From Desulfuromonas sp. (GTDB lineage Bacteria; Desulfobacterota; Desulfuromonadia; Desulfuromonadales; SZUA-401): DNA of 37,708 bases. The position numbers and the translations under genes were made by a program. Below are positions 27,325-35,892 of the stretch, in pieces (positions within the stretch are counted from its first letter, which is position 1; each line of letters starts with the position of its first letter). A model generated the notes under the pieces. The model was not told the DNA's origin and ran no database searches. It saw nothing but the letters and a program-made list of their open reading frames with translations. The stretch lies in contig PKUI01000064.1 in the NCBI GenBank assembly GCA_002869605.1, positions 1 through 37,708 of the forward strand. Direction: 5' to 3'.

Positions 27325-28788
27325 ATGATTTTGTTTTTCAGAGAATTACGTACTTCCATCTCTAGGAAGATACGCCCTGCCGCTCATCCCGGGAAAAGTA
27401 CTCCTGCCGGGCGTACGGTCAGCCATAGCCAGCCACTTTGTAGCCTCGGCTTCAAATTCACGATTTTCACCTTCAGCCTGATTGCGCTGGTAACTTATCT
27501 GGTCGCAACAACCGTCACCAACATCATGGATGACGCCCTTCTCCATTCCATGCTCCAGCGAGGAATCGCTATCACCGACACGGTTACCGGCCCGGCGGGC
27601 TATAGCATTCTCTCGGAAGATCGTTTGGCGCTTGACAACCTTGCCGCACGCATCCACGCTTCACAATCCGAAATGGTTTACCTGGCCATCCTTGACAAAA
27701 ATCACCGCGTGCTGGCACACAACCAGCTCGATCTGACGGGAGAAACTTTTCCGGAACTCGACGGCAACGTGCTGTACCATCAGAACCGCATCACCGTGCA
27801 CGAGCTGGTGCGCAGCGGAAAGCAGATCTTTGAATTCCGTTCACCGATCAGCGTGGCCGGTCAGAGCGTAGGCGAGGTCGTCATCGCTCTCGACACCAAA
27901 GAACTCCTCGACAGCCGCGAGACCGCCCACCAGAAAATCACTCTTTCGGCTCTGGCGGTGCTGGCACTCGGCATCATCGGCGCCCTTCTGTTGGCAAAGT
28001 TTTTCTCACGCCCGATCAGTCGCCTCAATACGGCGGTATCACGCATCAAGCAAGGCGAACATGAGGTCTCGGTTCAGGTCACCAGCCGTGACGAGATCGG
28101 CACCCTGACCCGCAACTTCAACGACATGTCGCGGGTGATCCGTGTTCAACGAGACAATTTGATCCATTATGCCAGCGATCTTGAGGAATCGTATAACGCC
28201 ATCGTCAGAACCCTCGCCGGAGCATTGGACGCCCGGGACAACTACACCTACGGGCATTCGGCACGGGTCGCAACCCTGGCCGCAGGCGTCGGTCGTCGTC
28301 TCGATTTCGGGCATGAAGAACTGAAAGAGCTTGAGATGGCCTGTCTGCTCCATGACATCGGTAAAATCCGCGTCCCGGACCAGATTCTCAACAAGGAGGG
28401 GCGCCTCGACGACCTCGAATACAACTGCATCAAGGAACACCCGGTTTATGGCGCTCAAATTCTAGAGTTAGCCGACTCCCTACAGAAATACATCCCGGCA
28501 GTCCTTCACCACCATGAATATTTCGACGGTAGCGGCTACCCTCATCAACTCAGAGGAGACGCCATCCCGTTGCACGCCCAAATTATCTCTCTGGCGGACG
28601 CCTACGACGCCATGACGACTTCTCGACCCTATCGTCCCGGCCGTTCCCGTGCCGCTGCGATTGCTGAAATCACCGCATTTAAGGGGAGACAGTTCGACCC
28701 GAAGCTGGCCGACCTGCTTATTGATGCACTTGCCGATTATGATGAGGCGGACGTATTCCCGCAGATTGAAGATGCGCTATGCGGCTGA
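27325..28788 (+). CDS. Membrane HAMP / HD-GYP phosphodiesterase
   Basis: A 487-residue signalling protein. After a basic 42-residue N-terminus comes a membrane helix (43-66), then a periplasmic sensor region of about 140 residues, a second membrane helix (about 205-225), a HAMP domain (about 222-275) and an HD-GYP domain (about 295-480). The domain has HDIGKI (H343), HHHEYFDGSGYP with GYP at 404-406, and SLADAYDAMTTSRPYR. HD-GYP enzymes typically degrade c-di-GMP; some act on 3',3'-cGAMP. The metal-binding residues look complete. No convincing ribosome site precedes the ATG. The lipoprotein gene downstream overlaps its end by ten bases, suggesting a sensor pair. Confidence 0.92.
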   Translation: MILFFRELRTSISRKIRPAAHPGKSTPAGRTVSHSQPLCSLGFKFTIFTFSLIALVTYLVATTVTNIMDDALLHSMLQRGIAITDTVTGPAGYSILSEDRLALDNLAARIHASQSEMVYLAILDKNHRVLAHNQLDLTGETFPELDGNVLYHQNRITVHELVRSGKQIFEFRSPISVAGQSVGEVVIALDTKELLDSRETAHQKITLSALAVLALGIIGALLLAKFFSRPISRLNTAVSRIKQGEHEVSVQVTSRDEIGTLTRNFNDMSRVIRVQRDNLIHYASDLEESYNAIVRTLAGALDARDNYTYGHSARVATLAAGVGRRLDFGHEELKELEMACLLHDIGKIRVPDQILNKEGRLDDLEYNCIKEHPVYGAQILELADSLQKYIPAVLHHHEYFDGSGYPHQLRGDAIPLHAQIISLADAYDAMTTSRPYRPGRSRAAAIAEITAFKGRQFDPKLADLLIDALADYDEADVFPQIEDALCG

Positions 28789-29369
28789 CCTATTGTGCCA
28801 CGGTCTTGTTCCTCACGACGATGCTTGGTGGCTGCAGCGGACGTTTCCCCCTTGAGATCGATCGTCTGTTCCCCGTACATGCCCCATCGCAACACCCCGA
28901 AAAATCATCACTGCGGCAAATTGACTCTTTTCTCGCGACGAACAAGCCGCGTGCAGCCCTTACCCTGATCAATCGCAAAATCTCTCAGGGGGAGCCCGAA
29001 GCTCATTTTGGCAAACATTATCCACAAGCGATGAACGGGGTTTTAAACAAAGCACTGCAACTACAACAGCAAGGACAGGCGCTCGAGGCTGGATTGCTTT
29101 ACAGAACTGCACATAGCAACTATCCACGCAGCCTGACCCTGCGCGAACATACATCCATGACCCTGATAGAAATTGACGCATCGATCGAACTGTGCGCCAA
29201 CGCTCTGCTCGATGAAGGCTTGCAGGCCTACCGACGCGGTGAACTTGAAGCGGCCATCCACAGCTGGGAAGCCATCACCCGCTTCCACCCGGAACATATC
29301 GCCTCCCAACGTGCCATCACCACAACCCGTACCCAGCTGGCCAACCTGAAAAAACTCCAGCAGCAATAG
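28779..29369 (+). CDS. TPR-like small lipoprotein, unknown function
   Basis: A 196-residue exported protein starting MRLTYCATVLFLTTMLGGC, whose lipobox puts the acylated Cys at 19. The mature part is helical with two or three TPR-like units, such as LNKALQLQQQGQALEAGLLY and LLDEGLQAYRRGELEAAIHSWEAITRFHPEH. This suggests a periplasmic or outer-membrane protein-binding role. Its ATG lies inside the last codons of the HD-GYP gene (ten-base overlap), so translation is probably coupled. That makes it a candidate input or partner for the HD-GYP protein's periplasmic sensor domain; this is inference. It converges on the nitroreductase gene with no clear terminator between. Confidence 0.8.
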   Translation: MRLTYCATVLFLTTMLGGCSGRFPLEIDRLFPVHAPSQHPEKSSLRQIDSFLATNKPRAALTLINRKISQGEPEAHFGKHYPQAMNGVLNKALQLQQQGQALEAGLLYRTAHSNYPRSLTLREHTSMTLIEIDASIELCANALLDEGLQAYRRGELEAAIHSWEAITRFHPEHIASQRAITTTRTQLANLKKLQQQ

Positions 29370-29390
29370 TCCCACCAGAGCGACTACCGT

Positions 29391-29969
29391 TCACCCCCGG
29401 CGTATTATCTCCGATAATGGCCGACGTTTATTGGGGTGTTCGACGCCAGACATCTCCTCGGTGAGCAACGAGGCCTCCGCACGTCTTCCCACTGCGACCG
29501 CAGCCATCAGTTCATATTCATTGCAATCCAGAGACAGAATTTCGAGCGCTTTCTCAACACTGAACCCGGCCATTGCATGGGCATATAATCCGAGACGGCG
29601 TGCCTGCAGAGCCAACGACATCCAGGCGGCACCGGCATCGAACGGCGCATGGCGGTTCACCTTGCTGTTGTGAGCGAAATTGCGCCGCGCAGCAACAAAG
29701 ACCAAAAGCGGGGCATGCTGGGCCCAGGCTCGATTCTTTTCCATCAACGCCCCCAGATAGCGCTGCCTTTCATCCTCGCTGACGGCATAGCAGAACAACC
29801 AAGGCTGCTCATTGAAACAGGAGGGAGCCCAGCGCGCCGCCTCGAACAGGGACGCTATCTGGGATTCTTCCAGTGGCGACGGATCAAAGGAACGTGGCGA
29901 CCAGCGATCTGTAAACAAAGTGTCGACTTCGACCTCGGGGTGTCGGGCATTCTGTACCGGACGTGTCAT
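29391..29969 (-). CDS. Nitroreductase-family flavoprotein
   Basis: A 192-residue FMN-dependent oxidoreductase of the NfsA/NfsB-type fold. Evidence is the N-terminal FTDRWSPRSFDPSPLEESQI (Arg-Ser FMN contact), the AARWAPSCFNEQPWLFCYA stretch, and DAGAAWMSLALQARRLGLYAHAMAGF. Substrates in this family range from quinones to nitro compounds and are not decided by sequence. The start is ATG 29967-29969 with GGAG eight bases upstream; a longer reading to 30005 adds 12 residues with no ribosome site. The gene is monocistronic and convergent with the TPR lipoprotein gene. Confidence 0.9.
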   Translation of the reverse strand: MTRPVQNARHPEVEVDTLFTDRWSPRSFDPSPLEESQIASLFEAARWAPSCFNEQPWLFCYAVSEDERQRYLGALMEKNRAWAQHAPLLVFVAARRNFAHNSKVNRHAPFDAGAAWMSLALQARRLGLYAHAMAGFSVEKALEILSLDCNEYELMAAVAVGRRAEASLLTEEMSGVEHPNKRRPLSEIIRRG

Positions 29970-30091
29970 AACATGCACTCCTAGATGAGGGGATGCCACG
30001 AGCATACCAGTCCTGTGACGGTGCGCAACAATCCCTTATTCTCCTTACGTCGTAGTAAAATTAATAAACGTACGGCATTACCGGTTTGCCT

Positions 30092-30120
30092 TTGGATAGG
30101 CATGAGTGTTGGTTTATAGT
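30092..30120 (+). promoter_or_regulatory. Sigma-70-type promoter for the acyl-CoA synthetase gene
   Basis: TTGGAT (30092-30097) and TATAGT (30115-30120) lie 17 bases apart. Transcription would begin about ten bases before the strong ribosome site GGAGG that precedes the ATG at 30137. Confidence 0.55.
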
Positions 30121-30136
30121 GAGTCACGGAGGTGCC

Positions 30137-32026
30137 ATGCAGACGGCAAGGACCCTGCACAAAATCTTGCTCAATACCTGCGAAGCCAATGCTCATCGCT
30201 GTGCCTTTATCTACCGCATTGGTGACAGGGACGTCGAGGTAAGCTATCGCAAGTTTCGGGATGACGTCCTCCTGCTGGCACACGCTTTCACAAAACGCAA
30301 AATCCGCAAGGGGACAAAGGTCCTGTTGCTTTCGGACAACCGCTATGGCTGGATTGTCACCGACTTTGCTCTAACCGCGGTGGGAGCCATCAGCGTTCCC
30401 CGGGGGAGCGACACCCCAAGCCGCGAACTCGAGTACATCCTTGAACACTCCGACAGCGAGGTCCTGATCGTTGAGACCGCCAGTCTGCTGACAAAGCACG
30501 AAGAACTGCTCAAGCGTCTCCGACTCAAGCATATCTTCATCATCGAAGGGGAAAAAGAACACCGCCTGTTCTCGAACCTCTACTCCTACAACGAACTGCT
30601 CGGCGAGCGGGAGATCAGCGAACAGGACATTGCCGAGTTTGAAGCGCTGGAAGAACAGCTCAGCCCCGAAGACGTCTATACCCTGATCTATACCTCCGGA
30701 ACCACCGGCAACCCCAAGGGGGTCATGCTCACCCACCACAATCTGGACGCCAACCTCATTGCGATACCACAGGTCGTACCACTCGACTGCCACGACGTGT
30801 GGCTGTCGGTGCTACCGACCTGGCATATCTTCGAGCGCGCCGCGGAATACGTCGCTCTCGACAGTGGCGCCTGCATCGTCTACTCATCGGTCAAAACCTT
30901 CGCGGCCGACCTCGAACGCTACCAGCCCACCCTGGTCTGCTCGGTACCGCGGCTATGGGAAGCGCTCTACGTGCGGATCAACGCCGCCCTCGAAAGCCAG
31001 GGGAAACACAAGGCAAGGCTCTTCAAGCTGCTGGTGGCCATTTCAGCCAGCTTCCGCCGCAACCGCCGTGCGCTGCGCGGACACCTGCCGCGCTTCGGAC
31101 GACTCAACCTCGCCAAAGAAACGCTCACCCGCCTGTGGGCGCTGCTCAAGCTGCCACTGCTTTTCCTGCCCTACCTGCTGGCACAAAAAAAATTCGTGCT
31201 GGTCCGCAAGAAGTTCGGTGGACGCCTCAAGCTCGCCGTCAGCGGCGGCGGAAGCCTGCCGCAGTATCTCGACGAATGGATCGATGCCTTCGACATCCGC
31301 ATCGTCAACGCCTACGGCATGACCGAGTGTGCCCCCGCCATCGCCGGGAGAGGGAGCGCATGCAAGGTTTTCGGCACCCTCGGCCCCCCCTTCCCCGGCA
31401 TCGAGCTGCGGATTGCCGACGAGCACGGTCGCACAGTGAAACCGGGCGTAGAAGGGGAGATAGAGGTCCGCGGTCCCCAGGTGATGCCGGGATACTATCG
31501 CGACGATGAAGAGAACGCTAAGGTCTTTACCCCTGACGGTTTCCTGCGCACCGGGGACTTGGGACGTATCACGCGTAGCGGCGAGTTGGTGATCACTGGA
31601 CGTTCCAAGGAGATTATCGTTCTGGCCAGCGGAGAAAACGTCGACCCTTCCCGCATCGAGGGAGCGATCAGTGCACTACCGTTCGTCAAAGATGCCGTAC
31701 TGGTCGGCCAGGACCGCAAAGGTCTCGGTGCACTGATCGTCCCCGACATGGAACAGCTAAGCGCCTTTGCCCGTGAGAGATTAATCCAGATCAAACCGGG
31801 TAACGGTGAACTGCTTTCGGACCAGAGTCTACTCGACCGTGCCCGGCAGGAGATCAATCGCCTGCTCCACCCGAAACGGGGTTTCAAACAGCACGAACGG
31901 CTGCATGGCATCCAATTTCTCGACCGGGAGTTTACCCCCGGGGAAGAACTGACCAACACACTGAAGAAGAAGCGTCATGTTATCGAACGTAAATACCGGG
32001 AACTGATCGATCGACTATTTCATTGA
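30137..32026 (+). CDS. AMP-forming long-chain acyl-CoA synthetase
   Basis: A 629-residue adenylate-forming enzyme activating fatty acids with ATP and CoA. Motifs in order are the P-loop TLIYTSGTTGNPKGVMLTHH (about 182-201), LPTWHIFERAAEY, NAYGMTECAP (A5), FLRTGDLGRI (A7), and ITGRSKEIIVLASGENVDPSRIE (A8). A hydrophobic basic insertion (KLPLLFLPYLLAQKKFVLVR) in the middle suggests membrane attachment, as in FadD15/ACSL-type synthetases. The start is ATG 30137 with GGAGG five bases upstream; a TTG 17 codons earlier lies in the promoter region and is rejected. The next gene follows after 21 bases. Confidence 0.95.
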   Translation: MQTARTLHKILLNTCEANAHRCAFIYRIGDRDVEVSYRKFRDDVLLLAHAFTKRKIRKGTKVLLLSDNRYGWIVTDFALTAVGAISVPRGSDTPSRELEYILEHSDSEVLIVETASLLTKHEELLKRLRLKHIFIIEGEKEHRLFSNLYSYNELLGEREISEQDIAEFEALEEQLSPEDVYTLIYTSGTTGNPKGVMLTHHNLDANLIAIPQVVPLDCHDVWLSVLPTWHIFERAAEYVALDSGACIVYSSVKTFAADLERYQPTLVCSVPRLWEALYVRINAALESQGKHKARLFKLLVAISASFRRNRRALRGHLPRFGRLNLAKETLTRLWALLKLPLLFLPYLLAQKKFVLVRKKFGGRLKLAVSGGGSLPQYLDEWIDAFDIRIVNAYGMTECAPAIAGRGSACKVFGTLGPPFPGIELRIADEHGRTVKPGVEGEIEVRGPQVMPGYYRDDEENAKVFTPDGFLRTGDLGRITRSGELVITGRSKEIIVLASGENVDPSRIEGAISALPFVKDAVLVGQDRKGLGALIVPDMEQLSAFARERLIQIKPGNGELLSDQSLLDRARQEINRLLHPKRGFKQHERLHGIQFLDREFTPGEELTNTLKKKRHVIERKYRELIDRLFH

Positions 32027-32047
32027 CCACAAGGAGAACTGTGCCAC

Positions 32048-32443
32048 ATGTTTCGTTACTTCAAGGAATACTACCTGCTAAAAGGCAAATATCAGGACAC
32101 AACCCAGGTCATTGCCGGCGTCGGCCTGGCGGGGGGGATCTTCATGTTCTGGAATCTTCTCGGCCCACTGCTCGGGATACTCCTGGGTCGACCATCGAAC
32201 AACCCGACTCAGGAGTACGCTTCGTGGAAACTGTTGTTGATGTTTCTAGGCCTGCCGCTGTCGATTTGGTTGGCCATGTTTGCCATGGCGCTGCTGCAGG
32301 TTCTGCTGAAAAAGCTTACCCTCGACGAGGCCATCTACTTCTGTTGCCGCCTCAGCTATCCGCAAAACTGGTTGAAAGAACGATCGGATATCGACATACG
32401 CGAAGAAAAGATCTCTGAATTAGATGAAAAACTCAGAAAGTAG
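32048..32443 (+). CDS. Small two-helix membrane protein, unknown function
   Basis: A 131-residue protein with two probable membrane helices (about 20-46, VIAGVGLAGGIFMFWNLLGP; and 60-86, LLLMFLGLPLSIWLAMFAMA) and a charged cytoplasmic C-terminus (about 95-131, ending ISELDEKLRK). I do not recognise the family. AAGGAG lies 12 bases before the ATG, a little far. It is 21 bases after the acyl-CoA synthetase gene and so likely shares its transcript; a role with a lipid-modifying enzyme at the membrane is only suggested by position. Confidence 0.7.
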   Translation: MFRYFKEYYLLKGKYQDTTQVIAGVGLAGGIFMFWNLLGPLLGILLGRPSNNPTQEYASWKLLLMFLGLPLSIWLAMFAMALLQVLLKKLTLDEAIYFCCRLSYPQNWLKERSDIDIREEKISELDEKLRK

Positions 32444-32753
32444 AGCCCCACGGCACCTTCAGCGGCTAACAAGAAAGGGGCCCCGGCCATGCCCCCCCTG
32501 GCCAACCGCGAACAACTCTCCCTGGCTGTTTCCGTAAACTTTGAACTGTTTCATTCATTCCCCGTAGATTCAAACTTGCGTAAGCAGTACAGTCCGCCCA
32601 AAATATTTGGGGCAAGTCATAAAAAAACGGGTTGCACTAAGATAGTGCAACCCGGCGACCTTGGAAGAAAATTGATGGAAGACCCGTGGCTTTCCGTCCC
32701 TGCCTCACGATAGGTTTAGCGACAAATAAACGACAAATAAATCGCGTCGAGGG
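32444..32753. other. Convergent intergenic region
   Basis: About 310 bases between the small membrane protein and the SPFH gene. A C/G-rich patch (32475-32500) without a T-run does not make a convincing terminator for the plus strand. A perfect hairpin terminator for the minus strand lies at 32621-32654. I see no gene in the rest. Confidence 0.6.
32621..32654 (-). terminator. Rho-independent terminator of the NfeD-SPFH unit
   Basis: A perfect 12-pair stem (32628-32639 with 32643-32654) with a three-base loop. On the minus strand it is followed by seven T (A-run 32621-32627). It ends 100 bases after the SPFH gene's stop. Confidence 0.92.
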
Positions 32754-33611
32754 TCAGCCCTTGCTGCCAAAAACCCCCTTGATTGCCTGTTGCAGGTCGG
32801 CTGGCAACACAAAGGTCTTGGCGTTCGGGCTCTTGGCCAGTTCCTCAACCGCCCCAACATACTTCTCGCCGAGCAGGTAGTGCACCGACAGCGGCTCCCC
32901 ATTGGCGACCGCCTGAGCGACCATCTGGATCGCATCCTGGGATGCCTGGGCCTGAACGCGCTTCGCCTCGGCATCCCGCCTGGCAGCTTCGAGTCGGCCG
33001 TCGGCCTGCAGAACCGCAGCCTCTTTCTCACCGTCGGCACGGGTCACGGTAGCACGACGTTGACGTTCGGCGGCCGCCTGCTCCTCCATCGCCTGCTGCA
33101 TGGTCGTGGAGGGGTTGATGTCCTGGATCTCGACGGTTTTGATCACCAGCCCCCAGTCGGCCACGTCATCGCTGATCGAGGTCTTGAGGCGGGCCTTAAT
33201 CTGGTCGCGGCTCGAAAGCGCGTCGTCAAGGCTCATCTCACCGATGATGCTGCGCAACGAGGTCTGAATCAGGTTCTGCACCGCCAGCACGTATGATTCG
33301 ACGCCATACACAGCCTTCTCCGGACTGACGATATTAAAGAATGCCACCGCATTGGCAATGATCACCGCGTTATCCTTGGTGATCACCTCTTGCGAGGGGA
33401 TATCGAGCACAATATCCTTGGTCGTGACCTTGTAGGCGACACTGTCAATATAGGGGATAATGATGTTCAGCCCCGGGTTGAGCACCATGTGAAACTTCCC
33501 GAGGCGCTGCACCACAAACTTGCTCCCCTGCGGTACCAGCCGCACGCCGAGAAAAATGGTCAACAGAACCAACGCAAAGAAAATACCCGCCAGAACAACA
33601 CCTGCCGACAT
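32754..33611 (-). CDS. SPFH/Band-7 membrane protein (paraslipin/QmcA-like)
   Basis: A 285-residue inner-membrane protein: an N-terminal helix (about 5-25), a Band-7 domain (about 26-180, RLVPQGSKFVVQRLGKFH and AVFFNIVSPEKAVYGVE-like stretch), then a long Ala/Glu/Arg-rich coiled coil (about 180-245, QQAMEEQAAAERQRRATV). This is the paraslipin architecture (QmcA, YbbK, stomatin-like) that forms oligomeric membrane microdomain scaffolds. AGGAGG stands before the ATG. Its partner NfeD lies directly upstream, 30 bases away, as is usual for this family. A terminator follows. Confidence 0.94.
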   Translation of the reverse strand: MSAGVVLAGIFFALVLLTIFLGVRLVPQGSKFVVQRLGKFHMVLNPGLNIIIPYIDSVAYKVTTKDIVLDIPSQEVITKDNAVIIANAVAFFNIVSPEKAVYGVESYVLAVQNLIQTSLRSIIGEMSLDDALSSRDQIKARLKTSISDDVADWGLVIKTVEIQDINPSTTMQQAMEEQAAAERQRRATVTRADGEKEAAVLQADGRLEAARRDAEAKRVQAQASQDAIQMVAQAVANGEPLSVHYLLGEKYVGAVEELAKSPNAKTFVLPADLQQAIKGVFGSKG

Positions 33612-33641
33612 AACCGAACCCTCCTAGGATATGGTCAAAGG

Positions 33642-34115
33642 TTAGTGATTATTTGAGGAGGCGCCGAAGCGCTCGACAATCAGGGTATTTCCGGACAATT
33701 CCCTGACCACGACCTTGTCCCCGACCTGTAACGCTTCATCGCACAGGAACTGCCAGGTATCATCGCCGAGAATCGGAGCAGGAAAACGCAGCTCGCCACG
33801 CCCTCCCTCGACAGGAACCTTAAGGACCAGACCGGTCTGTCCGATGAGTGACTCGCGACCCAGACCGGCCTTGGTACGATCCTGCGACAACGGCCGGATC
33901 CACTTGAACCAGGCGAAGGTGAACAGTGCCGAAGCCACGGCCCAGATCAGCAACTGGATGGAAATCGATGGTTCGAGCCCCAGTAGCAGAAGCAGACCGA
34001 CCAGCATCGCCCCGAGACCAAACCAGAAGATGGTAAAAGAAGGAACCACCAGCTCGAGTGCAATCAGCAACATGCCAAAAGCGAGCCAGTGCCAGTAGAG
34101 AATGGTAAACTCCAT
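33642..34115 (-). CDS. NfeD-family membrane protein
   Basis: A 157-residue short NfeD: three to four hydrophobic segments (about 5-85) and a C-terminal OB-fold (about 95-155, SLIGQTGLVLKVPVEGGRGEL and QVGDKVVVRELSGNTLIVER). It is thought to stabilise or recruit the SPFH protein encoded next to it. I start at ATG 34113-34115, with GGAGG eight bases upstream; an in-frame TTG five codons earlier overlaps that ribosome site. A minus-strand TATAAT lies at 34169-34174, about 55 bases upstream, but without a good -35. About 190 bases separate it from the 4Fe-4S gene upstream, with nothing else seen there. Confidence 0.92.
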   Translation of the reverse strand: MEFTILYWHWLAFGMLLIALELVVPSFTIFWFGLGAMLVGLLLLLGLEPSISIQLLIWAVASALFTFAWFKWIRPLSQDRTKAGLGRESLIGQTGLVLKVPVEGGRGELRFPAPILGDDTWQFLCDEALQVGDKVVVRELSGNTLIVERFGASSNNH

Positions 34116-34306
34116 CGTGAGAACCTCCAAAACAATACATCCGGCAACCGCCTGCGCTGCCGTTTAACATTATAAAAATGGATTCTAACATGGACCGGCA
34201 CCATGGACGACGAAAAAACACCTTAGAATACCGGTTGTTAACTTGCTACACGATTAAGCTGCGGCTACTCGTAGAACTGACCTGGACCGCACCGACATAA
34301 GCACGT

Positions 34307-35587
34307 CTATGGCCCTCCAGTGTAGCGTTCACACAGCGCGCCAAGATATCGTGAACCAATCTGCTCACTCGCCAGGGCACGTTTTAATGGCGAAAGACTC
34401 AGAAGCACTCCGAACAGGGCGGCCAGGGCACGATGACTCCAGAGCACCCGGTTGTCGAAGATCAAATGCTGAAGCTTGCCCCTCTCGATCGCCATCAGCA
34501 CTACTCTGTGAGATGAATTGACCGGGGTGATCAGCCGCTGCGCGCGCTCTTTCATGCGCAGCGCAGCGCGTGGACAGTTACGAACGCACACGCCACATCC
34601 GAGACACAAACCTTCATCGATCCGGGCTGTCTTGCTCCCCCGTCCGTCTCCATGCTCGCTTTCAAGGCTAATGATCTTGACCGGGCAGACCGGGACACAG
34701 CGTCCACAACCACTACATTTAGCTTCGACCTGGGCGATATAGTTGCTGGTATGCACCGGCCTCTCGAAGCCGAAACGCTGCGCAGCAAGCATCGCCTCGC
34801 AGCAACAGGAGCAGCAGTTGCAAATGAAGCCAACATCGTGCTGAACGTTTTCACCAAACTGCACCAGGTTGGCCTCCCAGGCCTGATGCAGCATCTCGAG
34901 ACACTCTGATTTATCGACCCGGCGTGCGTAACCGTTGCGGATCAGCGACGCGGCAACCGTGCCGAAGGTCATGCAGTTATCGAGTGGAGCGTTGCACGCC
35001 TGCCCAAGATGACTCTGCTTATGACGACAGTAGCAGAGGCCGACACCGATATCTGCAGCGTTCTCAATGACCTCGGTCGCACGCTCATAAGCAAGAACAT
35101 GCAGCGCCTGGCCATTGGAGAGCACCGGTTCCTGGACAAATACCCGCCCAAACTGGGTCTCCCCCCCGACGAACAGTGCACGGATGAAATCATCTTCGGT
35201 GCTGATGTACTGATGGTAGAGTTCGGAAAGTAGCTTCTGGTCGATATCGTCACGTGTGCGCATCAGCGCGAACTCGAAGAAACCGGCCATCGGCGGAGGC
35301 AGAACATAGCGATGACGATCACCCTGAAGGATATCGACCAGCAGGGCCCTTCGACTCAACTCATCGAGGATCCCTTGCGCTTCGCTCAGCGACAGCTTCC
35401 AGGCCTTCGCTGCATCCTCCACCGCAAACGGCTTGATCGGCAACAAGGCAACCAGCTCCGCTTCACGAGGAGCAAACAGCAGGGCAAGGATCCGGTTCAG
35501 CAGCTCCGCGGGCGGCGCCCCCTGCGGAAAACGATTGAGCCGTTCAATCAGCTGTGCGTAACCGTTACGAGACGTAAGATGTGCCAT
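34307..35587 (-). CDS. Cys-rich 4Fe-4S ferredoxin-domain protein
   Basis: A 426-residue predicted iron-sulfur protein, probably cytoplasmic. The N-terminal third looks like a winged-helix region (about 30-95, VEDAAKAWKLSLSEAQGILDEL). A middle cysteine set (C185, C187, C198, C205; CYCRHK...C...C) is followed by the dense cluster CNCCSCCC (256-263). Then come two ferredoxin motifs, CSGCGRCVPVCP (291-302) and CLGCGVCVRNCP (328-339). A hydrophobic patch (about 388-402) lies near the C-terminus. The family occurs in anaerobes, but its function is not known to me; an electron-transfer or redox-sensing role is inferred. ATG with a weak ribosome site. The stop of the Smr gene lies 13 bases upstream. 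Confidence 0.85.
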   Translation of the reverse strand: MAHLTSRNGYAQLIERLNRFPQGAPPAELLNRILALLFAPREAELVALLPIKPFAVEDAAKAWKLSLSEAQGILDELSRRALLVDILQGDRHRYVLPPPMAGFFEFALMRTRDDIDQKLLSELYHQYISTEDDFIRALFVGGETQFGRVFVQEPVLSNGQALHVLAYERATEVIENAADIGVGLCYCRHKQSHLGQACNAPLDNCMTFGTVAASLIRNGYARRVDKSECLEMLHQAWEANLVQFGENVQHDVGFICNCCSCCCEAMLAAQRFGFERPVHTSNYIAQVEAKCSGCGRCVPVCPVKIISLESEHGDGRGSKTARIDEGLCLGCGVCVRNCPRAALRMKERAQRLITPVNSSHRVVLMAIERGKLQHLIFDNRVLWSHRALAALFGVLLSLSPLKRALASEQIGSRYLGALCERYTGGP

Positions 35588-35600
35588 GCCGTTCCCGTGA

Positions 35601-35891
35601 TCAGGTTTTCAATCGTACCAGGGTAGCCCCCAGACCACCGCGAAGTTCATCGGCCTGCTGATACGCCTCGACCTCATCGAGGCGTTCAAGCAACAGATGC
35701 ACGGAACGCTGCAGCACCCCATGCCCCTTGCCATGAATAATGCACAGGTCGTAAATGCCTCGTTCCTGGCAGGCCGAAACATATTCGGGAATCAGGCTAC
35801 CGAGGTCACGTGGCTGAAACGTATGCAGATCGAGCGTTCCGTCGATCGGCAGCTCGATACTCCACTCGGGGACTCTCCGTTCAGGGCTCAT
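35601..35891 (-). CDS. Smr (MutS2 C-terminal) domain protein
   Basis: A 96-residue protein consisting of a single Smr domain: LDLHTFQPRD (LDLHG-like motif) and the IIHGKGHGVLQRSV motif (HGKGxGxLR), the two signatures of this nuclease-like domain, which nicks DNA or RNA or acts in ribosome rescue in various relatives. The substrate is unknown. The start is ATG 35889-35891 with AGAGG six bases upstream. It begins one base after the stop of the MscS gene (TAG-T-ATG), so translation is coupled; a longer reading to 35990 would overlap mscS in another frame. Confidence 0.88.
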   Translation of the reverse strand: MSPERRVPEWSIELPIDGTLDLHTFQPRDLGSLIPEYVSACQERGIYDLCIIHGKGHGVLQRSVHLLLERLDEVEAYQQADELRGGLGATLVRLKT

Positions 35892-35892
35892 A

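Noticed and set aside
30086..30136. TTG start for the acyl-CoA synthetase.
   Set aside because: It overlaps the likely promoter (TTGGAT-17-TATAGT); the ATG at 30137 has a strong GGAGG.
32462..32500. GC-rich patch after the small membrane protein as a plus-strand terminator.
   Set aside because: Pairing is imperfect and no T-run follows.
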